NCBI GenBank assembly: GCA_020403245.1
Contig: JADBYA010000009.1
Coordinates: 1 to 64,000, forward strand
Length of the DNA: 64,000 nt
Direction of reading: 5' to 3'
From: Flavobacterium sp.
GTDB lineage: Bacteria > Bacteroidota > Bacteroidia > Flavobacteriales > Flavobacteriaceae
Shown here: positions 8,312 through 17,809 of the stretch, piece after piece
How positions within the stretch are numbered: the first letter of the stretch is position 1
Layout: the number at the start of each line of letters is the position of its first letter
Program-made: the position numbers and the translations under genes
The notes under the pieces: model-generated
Told to the model about the DNA's origin: nothing
Databases searched by the model: none
Seen by the model: only the letters and a program-made list of their open reading frames with translations

Positions 8312-9163
8312 TTGTTTTATTTTATTTATAAATGTGTTATATTGCATTACTTTAAAAAAATTAATATTTTGAAAACATTTCGAATTTATAGATTATTAGC
8401 CATTGTAATGGTTTTTTTATTACTTTCTTTTCAAGATTATGAACCTGAGTTAAAAAAGAGAATTACGGATACAGCTTTCAGGTATGAATTTTATGTTACA
8501 ACAAAAGAACCTGAAATTAGAGCAGGACGAATGTATTATTGGTTCAGAGCAGGTGCTATACATAATTCAGAAAATGGGGTTTCGGGACAATTGCTTAACA
8601 ATGTATTTGAAAAATTCTACCTGAATAATCAATTGGCTGAAAAAGGAGAATTCAGTAAAGGACTAAAAGTGGGTTTATGGAAAACCTGGCATACAAACGG
8701 TGTGCTCGAATCAATTCAGTATTGGAATGAAGGCAGAAAAAAAGGAACTTATTATCAATACAGCAATAAAGGAGAGATTATTGAAAAAGGGCGCTATAGT
8801 GCTGACAAAAAACAAGGTCAATGGATTAATTTTGTATCAAAAGATACAATAGAATACAACAACGGTTTAATTAAGGTTTTAAGCGAAACAGAAATAGCAA
8901 GGCAGACCAAAAGAAAAGAAAAGGAAGCCAAAAGAAAGCTGAAAAGGGAAGAAAAGGAAAAGGAGAAACTCGAAAAAGGGAAACTGTCCGAAAAGGATAA
9001 TGATGTAAAAGGAAGTACTCCTAAACCAGGAAATGAAGCTGACGAAAAAGAAAAAAGTAAAGCAACTTTTCAAAATAAAAAAAATGATTCTAAACCTAAG
9101 AAAGATAATTTCTTAAAAAGATTGTTTTCAAAAAAGGAAAAATCAAATGATAAAGGCCAATAG
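8312..9163 (+). CDS. YwqK/MORN-repeat-like protein with Lys/Glu-rich tail
   Basis: A 283-residue protein with a hydrophobic N-terminal segment (RLLAIVMVFLLLSF, about residues 26-40). Three to four MORN/YwqK-type repeats follow (EKGEFSKGLKVGLWKTWHTNG, EGRKKGTYYQYSNKGE, RYSADKKQGQWINF), then a very basic and acidic low-complexity tail from about residue 195. A TTG at 8369 would give a shorter and more typical signal-anchor protein; this start is equally plausible. It overlaps the next gene by 17 nt and opens the secretion operon. The role is unknown; MORN repeats are often structural or lipid-associated. The repeats in the sequence are clear, the function is not. Confidence 0.7.
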   Translation: MFYFIYKCVILHYFKKINILKTFRIYRLLAIVMVFLLLSFQDYEPELKKRITDTAFRYEFYVTTKEPEIRAGRMYYWFRAGAIHNSENGVSGQLLNNVFEKFYLNNQLAEKGEFSKGLKVGLWKTWHTNGVLESIQYWNEGRKKGTYYQYSNKGEIIEKGRYSADKKQGQWINFVSKDTIEYNNGLIKVLSETEIARQTKRKEKEAKRKLKREEKEKEKLEKGKLSEKDNDVKGSTPKPGNEADEKEKSKATFQNKKNDSKPKKDNFLKRLFSKKEKSNDKGQ

Positions 9164-10358
9164 CTTGCTTTATGCCGTGTATGTTTGTTTACTAGTTTCA
9201 ATACTATGTGGTGCCCTGTTGTATTTTTCAAGTTTATATACCATGCTCAATACGTTTTACAACACTAGAGAAGAGATGTATATTCAAAATCAGTCAGCTA
9301 TGAATTATGGACTAAGTCAGGGCGATACTGAAAATACAATACTCAACGACGAAAACGGAATTGTATCTAGTGCTGAGATAAAATCATACGGTTTACTTAA
9401 TGTAATCATCGTAAAGAGCATATTTAAAAAAGACACCATTGCTTCAGCTCAATTAATTGGGCATTATGCTTCTGACCAGACAGCCCTATATTTGACAAAT
9501 TTTTCTAATGGATTGTCTTATGCTGGTAATGTTACTTTAATAGGAGATAAAAAATTACCCAGTAAATTTATTGACGAAAAATATGTAAACAATTCTCTCG
9601 GAAATTTGAAAGCTTCAGGAAAAATAGAACTGTCAACTAATGTGCTTCCTGAAATAAGCTCGGATTTTAAACAAATGTTTGTGGCTGAAACAACCATTCG
9701 CGTATTGCTTAAAGATATCGAAATGATCAAGGATTCCATCTACTTTAATTCCTTTTTTAATAAAGCTATCAATGTGCAATTGACTTCGCCTTTACTTCAG
9801 AATAAAATTATAAAAGGGAATTTTATTTTACACGCTAAAGATTCCATTGTGATTACTGCAAATGATGTATTGGAAGATGTGATTGTAAAGGCACCTGTAG
9901 TTAGAATTAGCAAAGGTTTTAAGGGTAATATTCAAGTTTTTGCTGATAAAAAAATAATGCTTGAGGACAATGTTACCCTTTCCTATCCTTCAGTACTATG
10001 CGTTTATAATACTTCCGCTGAAAAAAGTCAGCTGGTTATTAATGAAGACAGTACTGTATATGGAGCTGTTGTACTTTTTGGTAATCCTATACACAGTTTA
10101 GACGATAACAGTGTGCTTCTAAAAGAAAAAACAAAAATAGTAGGAGTTGTGTATTGCACAGGAAAGCTTATGATAGGCGGAAGTGTATATGGCTCAGTTT
10201 ATACTAATAGAATTTTTAGCCAAACCGCATCTGCCAATTATGAGAATTGCATAATCAATGGAAATATAGATGTTACTAAAAGACCTGATTATTTCATTTC
10301 GATTTCGTTGTTTAAAAACAAGAATGAACCCTATGGCGTGTTTAAGAAAGTATTATAG
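9147..10358 (+). CDS. Large minor pseudopilin-like protein (GspK-like position)
   Basis: This 403-residue protein has an N-terminal KA-NSLLYAVYVCLLVSILCG segment that matches the processing site of the other three prepilins in this operon (Lys/Arg-Ala before a polar residue and Ser, then a hydrophobic stretch), but Glu at mature position 5 is absent. GspK-type minor pseudopilins are large and typically lack that Glu, so I read it as the GspK-like tip subunit. The remainder is beta-rich with parallel-strand, bactofilin/right-handed-helix-like periodicity (IIKGNFILHAKDSIVITAND..VIVKAPVVRIS..). It overlaps both neighbours. Assignment to GspK is an inference from context and size. Confidence 0.6.
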   Translation: MIKANSLLYAVYVCLLVSILCGALLYFSSLYTMLNTFYNTREEMYIQNQSAMNYGLSQGDTENTILNDENGIVSSAEIKSYGLLNVIIVKSIFKKDTIASAQLIGHYASDQTALYLTNFSNGLSYAGNVTLIGDKKLPSKFIDEKYVNNSLGNLKASGKIELSTNVLPEISSDFKQMFVAETTIRVLLKDIEMIKDSIYFNSFFNKAINVQLTSPLLQNKIIKGNFILHAKDSIVITANDVLEDVIVKAPVVRISKGFKGNIQVFADKKIMLEDNVTLSYPSVLCVYNTSAEKSQLVINEDSTVYGAVVLFGNPIHSLDDNSVLLKEKTKIVGVVYCTGKLMIGGSVYGSVYTNRIFSQTASANYENCIINGNIDVTKRPDYFISISLFKNKNEPYGVFKKVL

Positions 10359-10668
10359 ACTTCGGGCAAACTCTATTTTAGAGTCGGTAATCGCTTTGTG
10401 CATCATTGCAATATGCTTGTACGTGGCTATATTGGTTTATGCAGCTGTTTTTACACCTAAAACTTCAGCTAAATTTTATAGTGCAAGGAACAAACTGTCG
10501 GAAATTTATTTTATGGCTCAAGTGAATCCGGATTCGATTGAGAAAATGGGAAATGATCATTTACTAATTCATCAGGAATGGATTAACAGTAATTTGCAAC
10601 AAATCAATATTGAATACAAAGACAGCACCGGTGTAACTAGTAAGAATAACTTTTATGTTCAAAATTAA
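10324..10668 (+). CDS. Prepilin-like protein (minor pseudopilin, GspI/PilV-like)
   Basis: I start at the ATG at 10324, giving 114 residues with a short basic leader (MNPMACLRKYYRLRA) followed by NSILESVIALCIIAICLYVA. Glu at mature position 5 and the long hydrophobic helix are the class III signal of type II/IV pseudopilins. The globular domain is short, like minor pseudopilins. The gene overlaps the previous one by 35 nt and the next by 14 nt, so the three are translated as a block. It would be processed by the A24 peptidase encoded at 12816. Confidence 0.72.
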   Translation: MNPMACLRKYYRLRANSILESVIALCIIAICLYVAILVYAAVFTPKTSAKFYSARNKLSEIYFMAQVNPDSIEKMGNDHLLIHQEWINSNLQQINIEYKDSTGVTSKNNFYVQN

Positions 10669-11149
10669 AAATAATTTAAAAATGGTAAAAGCCTTTTCTG
10701 TGGTAGAAGCGGCATTTAGTATGGTTATTACGGCTATTGTTATTGGGTTGGTTTTTATTGTTTTTGCCATTTTGTCTGAAAGAATGCTCGATTTTAAAAA
10801 TCAAAATCAGTTTGTTGCCGATATGAATCGGTTGACGTATGCCCTGAATAAAGATATTTTTGACAGTGAAAAAATGTCAAGCAACGATGAAAGCATTTCA
10901 TTTAACTACTATTCAGGTGACATGGTAAAGTATCTTCGATATGATGGCTATACTATTAGAGCTAAAGAAGGTTTTCTAGATACTTTTAAAATTCCCATCA
11001 CTCGTTTTATAATTGATACTATAAGAAAAAAAAATAACCGAATAGTTTTTCAGCGACTTAATTTAAAACTAAATGTCAATAAACAGCCAATGAGTTTGAA
11101 GTTTTTTAAAAGAGTTAATTCCAATCAATTAATGGAAAATTATAAGTAA
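10655..11149 (+). CDS. Prepilin-like protein (minor pseudopilin, GspJ/PilW-like)
   Basis: A 164-residue protein with leader MFKIKNNLKMVKA and mature start FSVVEAAFSMVITAIVIGLV: Glu5 plus a hydrophobic helix, the prepilin signature. The globular part carries NRLTYALNKDIFDSE and ends with FKRVNSNQLMENYK. Size and gene order (after GspK- and GspI-like genes, before gspF) fit a GspJ-like minor subunit. It lies two bases upstream of the platform protein gene. Confidence 0.72.
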   Translation: MFKIKNNLKMVKAFSVVEAAFSMVITAIVIGLVFIVFAILSERMLDFKNQNQFVADMNRLTYALNKDIFDSEKMSSNDESISFNYYSGDMVKYLRYDGYTIRAKEGFLDTFKIPITRFIIDTIRKKNNRIVFQRLNLKLNVNKQPMSLKFFKRVNSNQLMENYK

Positions 11150-11151
11150 TT

Positions 11152-12273
11152 ATGGGTATCGATTTAAGTCAATATAAAAGTAATCCTGTAGAAAAAAAAG
11201 AATTTAATTTTGAAATAAAATCTTTAACAGCAGCCAAGAAACTCTCGGATAAGAAGAAAGAAGTTTTTTATAGAGAGCTTGGGATGCTATTAAAATCAGG
11301 AGTTGATTTTAAGAAAGCGTTGGAAATTTTGAGTCACCAAGCAAAATCAAAATTAGAACAAAGTATTATCTTGGATATTAAGGAAAAGGTTGTGTTTGGT
11401 AAGAGCATCTGTGAAGCCATGATTAGCACCAATCAATTTTCACCTTATGAATATTATAGCATTCAAATTGGAGAAGAAACCAGAAAATTGGAAGAAGTAC
11501 TGAACGAACTACAGAAATTTTTCAGCAGAAAAATTCAGATGCGTCGACAAATTATTTCTGTTTTGACCTACCCAAGCATAGTTATGTTGGTAACTATTTC
11601 AGTGCTTTATTTTATGCTGAATAAAGTGGTGCCGATGTTTAGCTCTGTTTTTAAACAGTTTGGAAGTGAGTTGCCTAAAAGCACTCAAATGATTATTAAA
11701 ATATCAAATCACTCAGGAGCATTATTTTTATTTTTATTTTTATTTATAATAGGATTAGTTGTTTTTCATCATCTTTTTAAGGAAAAAGATTTTTATAGAG
11801 ATTTTACCTCTAAAATGGTTTTGAAAATACCTTATTTTGGAAATCTAATTAAGAAAATATACATATCACGATTTTGTCAATCAATGAATTTGCTGACTTC
11901 ATCAAAAACTTCGTTAATCACTTCATTATCATTAACGTCAAAAATGATAGGTTTTTATCCAATTGAAAAATCAATTGAAAGCATTAAAAGTGATGTTACA
12001 AAGGGAGTTTCGTTAAGTGATAGTTTGAAAAAGCATAGTGTGTATGAAAACAAAATGGTTTCGATGATAGAGGTAGCGGAGCAAGTTAATCAATTGGATG
12101 TAATGTTCGAAAGACTAACAGAACAATATAACGAAGAAATAAATCATCAGACCAAAATGATTGGGGTGATTTTAGAACCCATGATTATTATTTTTATTGG
12201 AGTTATCGTAGGAGTGATAATGATTTCCATGTATGCTCCAATGTTTGATTTGAGTAAAATTATTAAAAATTAA
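11152..12273 (+). CDS. gspF: GspF/PilC-type inner-membrane platform protein
   Basis: This 373-residue protein has two copies of the GspF domain: FYRELGMLLKSGVDFKKALEIL...KIQMRRQIISVLTYPSIVML, then FCQSMNLLTSSKTSLITSLSLTSKMI...IGVILEPMIIIFIGVIVGVIMISMY. Three strong membrane helices (about residues 139-160, 189-208 and 338-360) are as expected for the family. It anchors the pseudopilus assembly machine and couples the ATPase to pilin extraction. A 106-bp gap follows before the major pilin gene, room for a separate promoter. Confidence 0.92.
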   Translation: MGIDLSQYKSNPVEKKEFNFEIKSLTAAKKLSDKKKEVFYRELGMLLKSGVDFKKALEILSHQAKSKLEQSIILDIKEKVVFGKSICEAMISTNQFSPYEYYSIQIGEETRKLEEVLNELQKFFSRKIQMRRQIISVLTYPSIVMLVTISVLYFMLNKVVPMFSSVFKQFGSELPKSTQMIIKISNHSGALFLFLFLFIIGLVVFHHLFKEKDFYRDFTSKMVLKIPYFGNLIKKIYISRFCQSMNLLTSSKTSLITSLSLTSKMIGFYPIEKSIESIKSDVTKGVSLSDSLKKHSVYENKMVSMIEVAEQVNQLDVMFERLTEQYNEEINHQTKMIGVILEPMIIIFIGVIVGVIMISMYAPMFDLSKIIKN

Positions 12274-12379
12274 AGTTATTAAAAAAACTTGTAGGGTTTA
12301 AAAAAAAATCTTTAATTAGAACACTAATTATTAATCATTCAACATGGTTAATTTGAGAGCTACATAAACAACAAAAGAA

Positions 12380-12814
12380 ATGAAAAAATTAGATTTAAAA
12401 TTGTTAAAAACTATAAAATCAGGAATGGTCAAAGCCTATTCGATGACAGAAATACTGATAGTTTTGTGTATTATTGGAATTATTCTTTTAATGGTTCTTC
12501 CAAATCAAACCGCTGTTATAAGTCAGGCAAAAGCAATCGAAGCCCAGGCAATGCTTAATCAGGTTTACGGGTTAGAAAAAAGTCATTTTTATCGCTATTC
12601 AAAATATTCCAATAGTTTAGAAGAAATAGGTTTTGAACAAGAGCTAACAGTAGATCAAGGAGGACAAGCTGTTTATAAAATTGAAATAGTTGAAGCCACA
12701 AATGAGTCTTTTTCAGCAAGGGCAACTTCAGTATCTGATTTGGATAGCGATGGTGCGTTTAATACATGGGAAATCGATAATAAAAAAATATTAACAGAAG
12801 TAACCAAAGAATAA
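12380..12814 (+). CDS. gspG: Major pseudopilin (GspG-like)
   Basis: A 144-residue prepilin with leader MKKLDLKLLKTIKSGMVKA and mature YSMTEILIVLCIIGIILLMVLPN: Glu5 and the Pro near mature position 22 are hallmarks of type II/IV pilins. The C-terminal DLDSDGAFNTWEID resembles the calcium-binding loop of GspG major pseudopilins, so I favour GspG over a type IV pilin. The processing site has Ala rather than Gly at -1, as in the other three prepilins here. It is preceded by a 106-bp gap, consistent with stronger independent expression of the major subunit. Confidence 0.85.
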   Translation: MKKLDLKLLKTIKSGMVKAYSMTEILIVLCIIGIILLMVLPNQTAVISQAKAIEAQAMLNQVYGLEKSHFYRYSKYSNSLEEIGFEQELTVDQGGQAVYKIEIVEATNESFSARATSVSDLDSDGAFNTWEIDNKKILTEVTKE

Positions 12815-12815
12815 A

Positions 12816-13298
12816 TTGGATATTATTGTATTAGGATTGTTATTGTGTTTAGCTGTTGTGTTTTATCAGGATTTAAAGTTCAGAAGAATTCATGTTGTGT
12901 TACCCGCTTTAATTTTTATTTTCTCGATGGTGTTGTTTACGAGAAAGCCAGAAATGAACAGCACGGTTTTCATTATAAACATGTTATTTTTTCTACTTAT
13001 AATTATAATTTTAGTAGTATATATGAGTCTTAAAAATAAAAAGTTTATAAATCCCTTTACCAATTATTTTGGGTTAGGAGATTTTCTTTTTTTTTTAAGC
13101 GTTACACCATTATTTTTAACTTATAATTTCATTTTATTTTTTATACTAACTATGGTTTTTTCTATCATACTACAAATATTGTTTCAAAAAAGAATGAAAG
13201 AAAAAACAATTCCTTTAGCTGGTTTTTCAGCCCTTTTGTTAATGCTGTTGGTACTAAAAGATTTTTTGCTTGATTATTCTAAAATAACCGTTTTATAA
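12816..13298 (+). CDS. gspO: Prepilin peptidase, A24 family (short form)
   Basis: This 160-residue polytopic protein carries the two catalytic Asp motifs of A24 aspartic peptidases: YQDLKFRRI (Asp near residue 19) and the GxGD motif in YFGLGDFLFF (near residue 89). It lacks the N-terminal cytoplasmic methyltransferase domain of the long GspO/PilD form, so it would cleave but perhaps not N-methylate. The start is a TTG directly after the pilin stop. It processes the four prepilins of this operon, which all have an Ala at -1. Confidence 0.88.
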   Translation: MDIIVLGLLLCLAVVFYQDLKFRRIHVVLPALIFIFSMVLFTRKPEMNSTVFIINMLFFLLIIIILVVYMSLKNKKFINPFTNYFGLGDFLFFLSVTPLFLTYNFILFFILTMVFSIILQILFQKRMKEKTIPLAGFSALLLMLLVLKDFLLDYSKITVL

Positions 13299-13302
13299 GA
13301 CT

Positions 13303-14706
13303 ATGCAGGAAATTAGCATTACTACCGAAAATCAGCATATTATTTCGAGTGATTTAGCAAATCATTATAAAATTGTGCCCAAAATAGCAGACGAAAAGAG
13401 TATTACTTTTTTTGTTGATATTGCTTATAATAGTAAAGATGCTACAGAGGAATTGGAATTGCTCTTGGGAAAAGAAATCTATTTTTTACCATTTCAAAGC
13501 AATGAGATAGAGAAGGCACTTTCCTTATACTACAGAAAGGATAGAGGGAATAATGCTGCACAACCTTTAAATATTGACAAAAGTGATTTTTTAGAGAATT
13601 TACTATATGAAGCAAAATCATTAAAAAGCAGTGATATTCATTTTGAAATCTATGAGTTGGATGCCAGAATTAGATTCAGAATAGACGGTCAGCTTATTGA
13701 ACGTTATAAAATTGATAAAGAAAATTATTTAGAGTTAGTGAATAAAGTCAAAATAAAAGCAAAACTTAATATTACCGAAAAACGATTGCCTCAGGATGGT
13801 AGGATTACAAATAGCTCTTTTGATATAAGGGTTTCAATTTTGCCTACTCTTTTTGGGGAAAAAATAGTAATGCGTTTGTTAGGAAACGATGCTTCTAATA
13901 TTGATTTGAATACACTTGGGATGGATGGTGACGAGCTGTATCATTATCTTGAAGCTATTAAAAAGCCTAACGGAATTATATTAATTAGTGGGCCAACCGG
14001 TTCAGGGAAAACCACCACCTTGTATGCTACCCTAAAATTGTTGAATGATTCAGTCCGTAACATAGTTACTGTTGAAGATCCTATTGAGTATACCCTAAAG
14101 GGAATTAATCAAGTTCAGTTAAAAGAAGATATTGGTTTAACCTTTGCTTCTGCTTTGCGTTCTTTTCTTCGTCAAGACCCAGATATTATAATGCTTGGAG
14201 AAATCAGGGATTCAGAAACAGCTATGATGGCTATCAGAGCTTCATTGACAGGTCATTTAGTATTGTCAACCATACACACAAATTCTGCGGTAGGAACCAT
14301 TTCCAGATTAATTGATATGGGAATTCCTCCTTATTTAATTGCCGAAACCTTGAATATTTCTGTGGCTCAACGATTAATTAGAAAGCTATGTACCCATTGT
14401 AAACAGTCTATTGTATTTAGTATAGAAGATTTCCCGAGTAGTTTTCAACCACCCTATGCTCTTGATAAAGTATACAAAGCTGTTGGATGTAATAAGTGTT
14501 ATCATACTGGTTATAGTGGACGAAAAGCCATTTACGAGATTTTAAATGTTGATTTTAAAACGTCTACTCTTATAAAAAATAATGATGTAAATACACTATT
14601 TAATGATAAAGTAAATCATAAGTCTTTGCCTGATAGAGCTTTCGAAATACTTGCTAATGGAGAAACAGCCCTTGAGGAAATTTATTCAATTCTAATTAAT
14701 ATTTGA
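13303..14706 (+). CDS. gspE: GspE/PilB-type assembly ATPase
   Basis: This 467-residue hexameric secretion ATPase has an N-terminal N2E-like domain (KSSDIHFE, RFRIDGQL), Walker A GPTGSGKTT at residues 230-238, an Asp box (TVEDPIEY), Walker B IIMLGEIRD, a His box (GHLVLSTIHTNSA), and a C-terminal CxxC pair module (CTHC...CNKC) typical of GspE/PilB zinc elements. It lacks the long N1E domain, so the GspL interaction may be reduced. It drives pseudopilus polymerisation from the cytoplasmic side. Its stop overlaps the secretin start by 4 nt. Confidence 0.93.
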   Translation: MQEISITTENQHIISSDLANHYKIVPKIADEKSITFFVDIAYNSKDATEELELLLGKEIYFLPFQSNEIEKALSLYYRKDRGNNAAQPLNIDKSDFLENLLYEAKSLKSSDIHFEIYELDARIRFRIDGQLIERYKIDKENYLELVNKVKIKAKLNITEKRLPQDGRITNSSFDIRVSILPTLFGEKIVMRLLGNDASNIDLNTLGMDGDELYHYLEAIKKPNGIILISGPTGSGKTTTLYATLKLLNDSVRNIVTVEDPIEYTLKGINQVQLKEDIGLTFASALRSFLRQDPDIIMLGEIRDSETAMMAIRASLTGHLVLSTIHTNSAVGTISRLIDMGIPPYLIAETLNISVAQRLIRKLCTHCKQSIVFSIEDFPSSFQPPYALDKVYKAVGCNKCYHTGYSGRKAIYEILNVDFKTSTLIKNNDVNTLFNDKVNHKSLPDRAFEILANGETALEEIYSILINI

Positions 14707-16622
14707 TAATGATAAATAAAATTATATATACTATCATTGGATTTTTTATTATTAATCTCTCTTTTGGTCAGCAAGACTATTCAGAGATTAACAAAAAGTT
14801 TGAAGATTTTTCGAAGATTAAAAAAGGATTGAATGATGTAATGAAAACAGATGTTTCAGGCTTAACATTATATGATTTTATCAATTCAATAGCGCAAGAA
14901 CACCAGCTAAATGTTAGTGTAGATAACGATTTAAATCAGCCAGTTGTTAATAATTTTTTTGATGTTACCGTAAAAGATGTTTATACTTTTTTGGTTCAAA
15001 AATACGATTTAGAGGTTGATTTTGTTAACAATATTATCATATTTAAGAAGCGAAAGGAAATTAAAATCATCCCTAAAAAAGAACTTAAAGTCATTGATGT
15101 AACCTACAATAATTTAAATGAATTTCTTTCTGTTAAACTTGAGAATGATTCATTGCCCAGTGTAGTGCAAGCTATAATTGATAAATCAGGAAAAAACATC
15201 ATTATGTCTGCTGACATTAAAACTCAAAAAGTGTCATCTTATATTCTTAACAGACCTTTTGATCAGGTAATAGAGATGATGGCGAAATCCAACAACCTTA
15301 TAGCTACAAAGGACGAAAATGGATTTTATTTATTGGAAAAAAACACTCAAAACACGCTTACTAATTCCACGGATAAAAACCCTACTGGCAAAAATAAAGC
15401 ACCAAAATTAGTTCCTGATGCTCCCGGTTTTTTTCAGGTTGATGTTAATAAAACAGGATTTTTAGATGTAAAGGCGAATGTTGCTGATGCCACTGATTTG
15501 ATAGAAGAGGCAGCTAATAAATTAAAAATTAATTATTTCTTTTATAACAAACCTGAAAATGAAAAGGCATCACTTCAAGTTGAAAATATAACTTTTGATG
15601 ATTTATTGGAAAATATTTTTAAAGGAAAAAAATACACATTCAAAAAGCAGAATGGTTATTATTTAATAGGGGAGCAGGCTACTGAGGGATTGAGAGCCAC
15701 TGAAATTATTCAGTTGGAGAATCGTTCGATTGAATCGGTATTAACCTCTTTACCAAGAGTTTTTACCGAGAAACTAGAAATAAAGGAATTTGTAGAGTTA
15801 AACGGATTGATTGTTTCAGGTGCTAAATCAGTACTTGATGAATTGCGTGTTTACATTAAACAAATTGACAAAGTAGTGCCGTTAGTTCAGATAGAGGTCA
15901 TGATTGTTCAGTATAATAAATCATACGATATTCAAACAGGCATTAAAGCTGGTATAGATAAAAATAATAGTAAACAAACCAGTGGTGTGTTATTTCCAAC
16001 AACTGATGTTAATCTTAACGGTAGTTCTGTCAATAGTCTGATAGATGCCTTTAACGGACTTGGGTTAATCAAACTAGGTAAAGTGACAGATGCATTTTAT
16101 TTAAACTTACAAGCACTTGAAAATAACTCTATCATTAAAATAGAGTCTACCCCAAAGATTGCTACAATTAGTGGTCATGAAGCAAAACTAGCTATAGGTG
16201 AAACCAGTTATTATTTTGAACAGACTAATCAGTTAATTAATAATGGAATTAACAATAATGTTTTACAGTCTGGTACATGGAAATCTACTGATGCAAATTT
16301 AAGTGTATCTATTAAACCTTTTGTTTCTACTGATGAAAATGTCACGCTAAATATAGTTGTTGAAAAAAGTTCTTTTCTTGCCAGAGCCGGAGCAACTGCA
16401 CCTCCAGGAAAATCTACACAAAAGTTTGAATCTTTAGTTAGGGTTAAAAACGGTGAAATGATACTATTGGGGGGACTGGATGAATTACAAAAAGAAAATT
16501 CAGGGTCAGGTGTTCCATTAATATCAAGAATCCCAATTATAAAATGGTTTTTCAGTAGCAGAAAAAAAGCCAAAAGTAATTCAAAGCTGCATATTTTTAT
16601 TAAACCAACAATTGTTTATTAA
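14703..16622 (+). CDS. gspD: Secretin (GspD/PilQ family outer-membrane channel)
   Basis: This 639-residue exported protein has signal peptide KIIYTIIGFFIINLSFGQ, two STN/N0-type modules (about residues 40-110 and 245-310), an N1-like domain (ESVLTSLPRVF...GAKSVLDELRVYIKQID), then the secretin core: VQIEVMIVQYNKS, IIKIESTPKIATISGHEA, and the C-terminal VKNGEMILLGGL...PLISRIPIIKWFF that is the family signature. It forms the outer-membrane ring through which substrate or pilus passes. No S-domain for a pilotin is evident. It overlaps gspE by 4 nt and abuts the next gene by one base. Confidence 0.92.
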   Translation: MIMINKIIYTIIGFFIINLSFGQQDYSEINKKFEDFSKIKKGLNDVMKTDVSGLTLYDFINSIAQEHQLNVSVDNDLNQPVVNNFFDVTVKDVYTFLVQKYDLEVDFVNNIIIFKKRKEIKIIPKKELKVIDVTYNNLNEFLSVKLENDSLPSVVQAIIDKSGKNIIMSADIKTQKVSSYILNRPFDQVIEMMAKSNNLIATKDENGFYLLEKNTQNTLTNSTDKNPTGKNKAPKLVPDAPGFFQVDVNKTGFLDVKANVADATDLIEEAANKLKINYFFYNKPENEKASLQVENITFDDLLENIFKGKKYTFKKQNGYYLIGEQATEGLRATEIIQLENRSIESVLTSLPRVFTEKLEIKEFVELNGLIVSGAKSVLDELRVYIKQIDKVVPLVQIEVMIVQYNKSYDIQTGIKAGIDKNNSKQTSGVLFPTTDVNLNGSSVNSLIDAFNGLGLIKLGKVTDAFYLNLQALENNSIIKIESTPKIATISGHEAKLAIGETSYYFEQTNQLINNGINNNVLQSGTWKSTDANLSVSIKPFVSTDENVTLNIVVEKSSFLARAGATAPPGKSTQKFESLVRVKNGEMILLGGLDELQKENSGSGVPLISRIPIIKWFFSSRKKAKSNSKLHIFIKPTIVY

Positions 16623-17809
16623 TGAATTTTTTATTAAATAAAATAGTAAACATTAATGCGCTTAACCTAATCGGAGTTTTTAGGAACAACGACGGTGATT
16701 CTTTTTTTCTTTTGAAAGTAAAGAAAAAAAAGTCACAACTTGATATTATTGAAAAGTTTGTTTTTTCAGACATTGAGAGTTTGAAGTCTAAACTAGACTC
16801 TAAAGTTCCTTCTGTTCTTTTATTTGATGGCAAAGGCGTATTGAACAAAAAAATTGGTTTAAAAAGTGAAACAGATACTGAATGGTTAAAAAATTTAGAT
16901 TACAAATCGATACATTATACAAGTTATAATACTCAAGAATGTCAATTTTTAAGTTTTTGTCGTGCTACAGTATTAGATGAATTGATTGCCCTTTTTTATA
17001 AAAATGAAATTCAAATTATTGATTTTTACATAGGTGGTTTAACAGCTGTTTTGGTTAATAATTTGCTTGATAAAAGTAAACTCTTATCGAATGAAACATT
17101 TCTTGAGTTTGATAATAATACTTTAAGTACTATCTCAAAGCCAGATTCTGAAAGAAAAACAGAAAACTATACAATTGGAACTACCTTGATTTCCAACTTT
17201 GAGCTACCTCTTTATGGCGCTGCTATCAATTTTTATGTTAATCAAAGTTCTATTGTTAAAAGCCAGAGTATCTTAATAGATTCGGAAGAGGTTATTTATA
17301 AAAAGGCTTTTGAAAAACTAGGGATTATTATTTTGGTTGGTTTTTTTTGTTTATTACTGGCCAGTTATGGCCTCATACAATATTTAAATTATAAAAATGC
17401 TACTTTAAATTTAGAAAACAGCTATAGTAATAAAGCATATAGTGTCATTAATGATTTAGAACTTCAAAAGGAGAAGAAACTTAAGATACTTGCAGAAACC
17501 GGATTTTCTTCGAAAGAGTTTATTTCTTTTTATTGTTATAAATTGACAAAATCTATTCCATATGTTATACATTTTTCTTATTTGGAAGTATACCCAATAA
17601 AAAAAGAAATTAAAAAAACTGAAAAGGTTGAATTTGATTATAAGATAATTTTATTAAAAGGAAATACTCCTGATGAAACTGTTTTTAATGATTGGATTGA
17701 CTCTTTAAAAAATGAAAAATGGCTACAAAAATTGGAAATAGTTTCGATTAAAAGAGATAAACAAAACATATCTTATTTTGAATTAAAAATTACAATCAAA
17801 GATGTTTAA
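16622..17809 (+). CDS. GspL/PilM-PilN-like inner-membrane assembly protein
   Basis: This 395-residue protein has a large cytoplasmic N-terminal domain, one membrane helix (about residues 236-257, LGIIILVGFFCLLLASYGLI) and a periplasmic tail with coiled coil then a ferredoxin-like region (FDYKIILLKG...LEIVSIKRD). This layout equals GspL, or a fused PilM plus PilN, which link the ATPase to the periplasmic complex. Sequence similarity is too weak for me to see actin-like motifs. Assignment rests on topology and operon position before a PilO/GspM-like gene. Confidence 0.68.
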   Translation: MNFLLNKIVNINALNLIGVFRNNDGDSFFLLKVKKKKSQLDIIEKFVFSDIESLKSKLDSKVPSVLLFDGKGVLNKKIGLKSETDTEWLKNLDYKSIHYTSYNTQECQFLSFCRATVLDELIALFYKNEIQIIDFYIGGLTAVLVNNLLDKSKLLSNETFLEFDNNTLSTISKPDSERKTENYTIGTTLISNFELPLYGAAINFYVNQSSIVKSQSILIDSEEVIYKKAFEKLGIIILVGFFCLLLASYGLIQYLNYKNATLNLENSYSNKAYSVINDLELQKEKKLKILAETGFSSKEFISFYCYKLTKSIPYVIHFSYLEVYPIKKEIKKTEKVEFDYKIILLKGNTPDETVFNDWIDSLKNEKWLQKLEIVSIKRDKQNISYFELKITIKDV

